In this document: positions 30,839 to 33,833 of the stretch, piece by piece | How positions within the stretch are numbered: the stretch's first letter is position 1 | How the letters are laid out: each line of letters opens with the position of its first letter | Source of the DNA: Actinomycetota bacterium | GTDB lineage: Bacteria > Actinomycetota > Acidimicrobiia > Acidimicrobiales > AC-9 | Assembly: GCA_005888295.1 (NCBI GenBank) | Contig: VAWP01000049.1 | Coordinates: 1 to 33,833, forward strand | Direction: 5' to 3' | Length of the DNA stretch: 33,833 nt | The notes under the pieces: generated by a model | Told to the model about the DNA's origin: nothing | The model's input: the letters and a program-made list of their open reading frames with translations, nothing else | Databases searched by the model: none | Made by a program: the position numbers and the translations under genes

Positions 30839-31528
30839 ATGGTCGAGGCGCCCAAGGCCGCAGAGGTCACCTCCGAGCGCGCTCGCGGGCTGCAACGACT
30901 GGGGCGGCATCTCGAATACGCCACAACCGCTTGGAACAGCTTGGAGGCAGTTGTGGCCATCGCCAGCGGGGTGGCCGCCAACTCGCTTGCACTCGTCGCT
31001 TTTGGCCTCGACTCCTGCATAGAAGTCTTCGCGTCACTCGTGGTCCTATGGCACCTGGGCGGCGCCGCCGAAGACGCCGACCCTCAGCGAGCGCGGCGAG
31101 GCTTGCGCTTGATCGCGGCAGCGTTCGCGGTCCTGGGCCTCTATCTGGTGGCCGAGGCGGCCAACGGGCTGGTCGCTCGGACCCGACCGGAGTCCTCACC
31201 AATCGGTGTCGGGTTCCTCGCCGCTACGGTCGTCGTGATGTTCCTCCTGGCCAGGGCCAAGCGCCGCACCGGTTTGGCTCTCGGCAATCGGCCGCTCGTG
31301 GCCAACGGGTCCATGACCTTCATCGACGGCTGTCTCGCAGCTGGCGTCCTCGTTGCGCTTGCCGTTCAGATGGTCGAGGGTTGGTGGTGGGCCGACCCCG
31401 TCGCCGCGGGCATCGTGGCCGCCGTGGCCCTCAACGAGGCGCGCGAGGTGTGGGCCCAGGGCAGGTCGGTTACCCCGTCCCGGGGGACCCGCTCACCCTC
31501 GACAGCCAGGACAAGGGGCGCATCATGA
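30839..31528 (+). CDS. CDF-like cation transporter, probable Mn2+ exporter
   Basis: A 229-residue membrane protein with about six hydrophobic segments and no cytoplasmic C-terminal domain. Its pattern (YATTAWNSLEAVVAIASGV, SLALVAFGLDSCIEVFAS, then WWWADPVAAGIVAAVALNEAREVW) resembles a short branch of the cation diffusion facilitator family. The TM2 site reads D-S-C-I-E instead of the usual (H/D)xxxD, and the TM5 site reads S-M-T-F-I-D. The ion is not readable from the protein, but the manganese-type riboswitch upstream points to Mn2+ export. ATG 30839 follows AGGAGGAG directly; the open frame upstream covers the riboswitch and is not coding. The last 20 residues are low complexity. Confidence 0.8.
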   Translation: MVEAPKAAEVTSERARGLQRLGRHLEYATTAWNSLEAVVAIASGVAANSLALVAFGLDSCIEVFASLVVLWHLGGAAEDADPQRARRGLRLIAAAFAVLGLYLVAEAANGLVARTRPESSPIGVGFLAATVVVMFLLARAKRRTGLALGNRPLVANGSMTFIDGCLAAGVLVALAVQMVEGWWWADPVAAGIVAAVALNEAREVWAQGRSVTPSRGTRSPSTARTRGAS

Positions 31529-31756
31529 CAAGCAAGCCACGACCTGGGCGAGTTGGGACCAGCCGAGGTGGGCGGCTCCAGGTCGGCAGGCATCGGGCCT
31601 GGCGAGACCAGTCGAGCCGTCCACCTCGGTCGGCAAGTGCTTTGCTGTGCCCGATCAACGCGGACGGACATGGCCGGCCGAGACGATCCCAGTGCCTGTT
31701 GACACTTCAGCCCACCTCGCGGGGGCCCACCCCTACTTGCGCGCGGGCGCAGGCTC

Positions 31757-32173
31757 TCAGGCCTCGGCTTGCGGCTCCACCATGATCATCCAGGGGGTAC
31801 CAAACCGATCGATGCACATGCCGAACGAGGGGGAGAAGAAGGTAGTGCCCAAACGCATCTGCACCTGTCCTCCTTCAGCCAGGCCGTCAAATACACGCTT
31901 GGCCTTCGCGGCATCATCGAGGGTGCAACAGACACACATGCCACGGACCTGGCCGTCAAAGTTCCCTGAGGGATCATCAGCGCCCATCAACAGTCCAGCG
32001 CTGGAGGTTAGTGCGGCGTGCATAATCGCATTGGGGTTCGCTCCAGGAGGTGCAGAGCCCGCCGGCGCGTCTCTATTCGCGAGCAGCGCCAGGTCGCCGC
32101 CAAAGATCTCCGTGTAACGGGTAAACGCTTCGCGGCAGTTGCCTGGAAAGGCGAGAAAGGGATGATATGCCAT
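31757..32173 (-). CDS. PhnB-like VOC-fold protein
   Basis: A 138-residue protein of the glyoxalase/VOC superfamily, PhnB-like (old name 3-demethylubiquinone-9 3-methyltransferase-like). It opens MAYHPFLAFPGNCREAFTRY with EIFGGD, followed by IMHAAL, MGADDP, and ends FGMCIDRFGTPWMIMVEP, all typical. Function in such proteins is mostly unknown. ATG 32173 has GAGGAG 9 nt upstream on the coding strand, within a 12-bp palindrome AGGAGATCTCCT (32176-32187). Twelve more codons upstream are open but unlikely to be used. It probably shares a transcript with the PNPOx-family gene, which lies 93 bp upstream on the same strand. Confidence 0.88.
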   Translation of the reverse strand: MAYHPFLAFPGNCREAFTRYTEIFGGDLALLANRDAPAGSAPPGANPNAIMHAALTSSAGLLMGADDPSGNFDGQVRGMCVCCTLDDAAKAKRVFDGLAEGGQVQMRLGTTFFSPSFGMCIDRFGTPWMIMVEPQAEA

Positions 32174-32266
32174 GAAGGAGATCTCCTCGTTCTTGGGCCG
32201 GTCTTCCATTCTCGAGGTGGAGACGCTCCTCAGTCCCGAGAGTCATCGGTCCTCCCTGGGCTGAGG

Positions 32267-32791
32267 TCAGAACCTGAAGCGAGTCAGCCCGCCCGGCTCG
32301 GTGCCCAGCACCACCGTCGCCGAGTTTGGCTCGATGCGATACACGTTCCACGGCGGTGGTCCCTGCGACGGCGCATTGAACGGAGCGGTGATACCGGACC
32401 CGCTCTCATCCGGTTCGGTCGGCCACCCCTGGTCCGCCCAGGCCTTGGCAACCCGCGCCAGTGTGGCCCGGTCGGTCACCCGCGCTGCCTCACCCTCGAC
32501 GACGACGTCTGCATCGCGAATCGACACCGCGATCGAGCAGCGCCGGTCGCGGGCGACGTTGCGGCTCTTCCGGGTTCCCGATCCGGTCTGGAACCAGAAG
32601 CTTCCGTCCAGCCAGAGCGCACCGACCGCAGTCACGTGCGGGCTGCCGTCCTCGTTCACCGTCGAGAGCCACGTCGTCCGAGCGTTGTGGGCGTCCGGAG
32701 CCGGCGGTGATCCGGCATCGAGCTTCTCAACCACGTTCGCCCAGTTCACTGGGGGCAGCCCGTCCGCTGCACCCAAGTTGATGATGTCCAT
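32267..32791 (-). CDS. Pyridoxamine 5'-phosphate oxidase family protein
   Basis: A 174-residue split-barrel flavin-binding protein. Matching blocks are ARTTWLSTVNEDGSPHVTAVG, LDGSFWFQTGSGTRKSRNVARD, VVVEGEAARVTD and WNVYRIEPNSATVVLG. In actinobacteria this fold binds FMN or F420 and reduces or oxidises varied substrates; which cofactor applies here is not clear. ATG 32791 follows GAAGGGAG at good spacing. It precedes the PhnB-like gene on the same strand. Confidence 0.86.
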   Translation of the reverse strand: MDIINLGAADGLPPVNWANVVEKLDAGSPPAPDAHNARTTWLSTVNEDGSPHVTAVGALWLDGSFWFQTGSGTRKSRNVARDRRCSIAVSIRDADVVVEGEAARVTDRATLARVAKAWADQGWPTEPDESGSGITAPFNAPSQGPPPWNVYRIEPNSATVVLGTEPGGLTRFRF

Positions 32792-32876
32792 TGCGTCTCC
32801 CTTCTGGTAGCCCGGCGACGCTGCTCACGGTCGGGTCGTCCATAAGACGTTTACGGATCGGCAGAGTCATCGCGTC

Positions 32877-33096
32877 GTGCGTCTCCGCGGACTCCGACCC
32901 CAGCTGGACATGCTGGAGGACATCGACGTGGACGCCGACGCCCTGGACGAGTACGAGGCCGCCGAAGACCTGTACGACCGCTGGACGGCCCAGTCGGGCG
33001 GTGAAGGCATGGACCTGGCACGAGGCTGGAGCCATGCCATGGACTTCGACGGGGGGCTTAGGAGGCGAGCGAGTCGGCGTGATCAACGCCGAGTGA
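32877..33096 (+). CDS. Possible small acidic protein, interrupted by a G-run
   Basis: From GTG 32877 to about 33050 the frame has strong GC-rich third positions and a protein-like acidic sequence (LDMLEDIDVDADALDEYE, EDLYDRWTAQSGG, DLARGWSHAMDFDGG). After a run of six G (33051-33056) this frame turns into Arg-rich junk, while the neighbouring frame continues GLGGERVGVINAE and stops at 33096. One G fewer would join them into about 73 residues. It could be a real short gene with a sequencing slip, a decayed gene, or chance. No ribosome binding site or family is recognised. Confidence 0.3.
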
Positions 33097-33385
33097 GTTC
33101 ATTGTTTGCAGCCATCGTCGCCTTACTGGCGTCGCCGGTCTGCGAGAGGGTGACGTTGTAGGCGCTCAGAGTGGCGTCGGCCCTCTGCTGGCTGATGACG
33201 TGGCGGTTGACGGCGTCGATCACTTGTCGCTGCATCTCGGCCGAGTTCTTGATGAGGAGCCCATGGTCGGTCTGCTGGATGTTGGGGTCATGGGATGGGT
33301 CTCCCTGGGGAGTGGTCTGGTTGACATCGCAGCCGGCTCCACCCAGAGCCAGGGCAACCAACAGGGCTACGAATCCTCGTCTCAC
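33083..33385 (-). CDS. Small putative lipoprotein
   Basis: A 100-residue protein with a signal peptide (MRRGFVALLVALALGGAG) ending at a Cys (GAGCD), probably lipidated although the lipobox is not ideal (Gly at -3). The mature part is polar and likely helical (NSAEMQRQVIDAVNRHVISQ ... ANNELTRR). No known domain. The GTG start at 33385 has GGAGG about 11 nt upstream. GC content is lower than in its neighbours. Its 3' end touches the small acidic frame on the opposite strand. Confidence 0.65.
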   Translation of the reverse strand: MRRGFVALLVALALGGAGCDVNQTTPQGDPSHDPNIQQTDHGLLIKNSAEMQRQVIDAVNRHVISQQRADATLSAYNVTLSQTGDASKATMAANNELTRR

Positions 33386-33462
33386 CTGTCCGCCAACCTC
33401 CGTCGCTTAGCGGCTGTTCAGCGGCTGCGCTCTGTCCCGCCGACTGCACAACCCCTCTGACC

Positions 33463-33538
33463 TGGTGGGCCGTAGAGGACTCGAACCTCTGACCCCTTGC
33501 GCGTCATGCAAGTGCGCTACCAACTGCGCCAACGGCCC
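33463..33538 (-). tRNA. tRNA-Val (anticodon GAC)
   Basis: A full cloverleaf on the minus strand, 76 nt with an encoded CCA end. The acceptor stem is GGGCCGT with ACGGCCC (7 bp), the anticodon stem is CTTGC/GCAAG with loop ATGACGC, so the anticodon is GAC, reading GUC and GUU. The T arm is AGAGG-TTCGAGT-CCTCT. A TAGGGT hexamer (33555-33550 on the minus strand) lies about 11 nt upstream and may be the -10 box. No integrase or attachment repeat is next to it. Confidence 0.97.
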
Positions 33539-33639
33539 GGCTTCGGGTGACCCTACCACCTGGGCGCCACCCGGCCGGGGCTCGGAACGCTCCTCGGTAG
33601 TAGCTTGACCAGCGTCGTCACCCTGGGAGGCACAGGATC

Positions 33640-33833
33640 ATGGAAGCCACCACCGTCTCCGGCCACGTGGAGCGGATCGCCGAGGTCGGCTACACGATCG
33701 TCGAGGACGCCATCGAGCCCGACGTGGTCGACGCCCTGGTCGACGATCTCAATCGCCTGGTACGCAAGCTCGAGATCAAGCCGGCGTCCAACGAGTTCGA
33801 GGGAACCGAGACGCTGCGCATCTACAACCTCCT
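33640..33833 (+). CDS. Phytanoyl-CoA dioxygenase (PhyH) family protein, N-terminal part
   Basis: The first 64 residues are visible; the gene runs off the right edge. MEATTVSGHVERIAEVGYTIVEDAIEPDVVDALVDDLNRL is typical of the N-terminus of PhyH-type Fe(II)/2-oxoglutarate oxygenases, and FEGTETLRIYNLL resembles the segment that precedes the catalytic core. The metal-binding His-Asp-His residues lie beyond the window. ATG 33640 follows GGGAGG about 10 nt upstream. These enzymes hydroxylate lipids or small molecules; the substrate is unknown. Confidence 0.75.
   Translation, partial: MEATTVSGHVERIAEVGYTIVEDAIEPDVVDALVDDLNRLVRKLEIKPASNEFEGTETLRIYNL

Noticed and set aside
32176-32187. Palindrome AGGAGATCTCCT as an operator of the PhnB-like gene
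   Set aside because: It includes the ribosome binding site of that gene, so the symmetry can be explained by the SD sequence and chance; nothing else supports an operator.
33463-33538. tRNA-Val as an integration site for a mobile element
   Set aside because: No integrase, no direct repeat of the tRNA 3' end and no phage or plasmid genes are seen on either side.

Overview
The window is about 33.8 kb of very GC-rich DNA. It has many GTG starts, 4-bp ATGA/GTGA gene overlaps, MurT/GatD lipid II amidation genes, a SigG-like ECF sigma factor and a LipJ-like hydrolase-cyclase fusion. Together these point to an actinobacterium. Acidimicrobiia is my best guess from the gene mix, but no taxonomic marker here proves it. 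It looks like ordinary chromosome: there is no integrase, transposase or phage gene, and one tRNA-Val lies near the right edge.

Layout. (1) 1-224 is the tail of an unidentified protein. (2) 324-6386 is a tight four-gene operon: a fatty-acyl-CoA-reductase-like SDR fused to a HAD-IB domain, a zinc alcohol dehydrogenase, a divergent LarA-family protein, and a PlsC acyltransferase. It ends at a 16-bp perfect hairpin. (3) 6665-11530 is the glutamate synthase large subunit. It has a repeat-bearing low-complexity insert, a Cys-rich upstream mini-ORF, and no gltD beside it. (4) 11490-15164, minus strand, holds gatD, murT and a HAD-IB/PlsC fusion. (5) 15357-20067 holds a LysR regulator, a GAF-GAF-SpoIIE phosphatase, an RsbW-like kinase, a small partner protein, and a glycosyltransferase that appears frameshifted. 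(6) 20085-24190 has a repeat element, an MFS transporter, an alpha/beta hydrolase, a remnant of an acyl-CoA ligase, peptide deformylase and a lipoprotein. (7) 24535-27615 has a cysteine-free HesB-like protein, a cupin, an ECF sigma factor and dinB, the last with a LexA-type SOS box at its start. (8) 27669-33833 has a membrane-anchored His-rich protein, a GNAT, a LipJ-like cyclase, a CDF-like transporter behind a yybP-ykoY (manganese) riboswitch, a PhnB-like protein, a PNPOx-family protein, a small lipoprotein, tRNA-Val(GAC) and the start of a PhyH-family dioxygenase.

Two themes stand out. The first is lipid chemistry: two different HAD-IB fusions to lipid enzymes, two PlsC domains, a fatty acyl reductase and an acyl-CoA ligase remnant. 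The second is regulation that can be read from the DNA. The clearest case is the manganese riboswitch with a 9-bp hairpin that buries the ribosome binding site of the CDF-like gene, followed by the LexA box on dinB. The best candidate for an undescribed system is the translationally coupled reductase-HAD / dehydrogenase / LarA-like / acyltransferase operon. Its biochemical product cannot be deduced from sequence alone.
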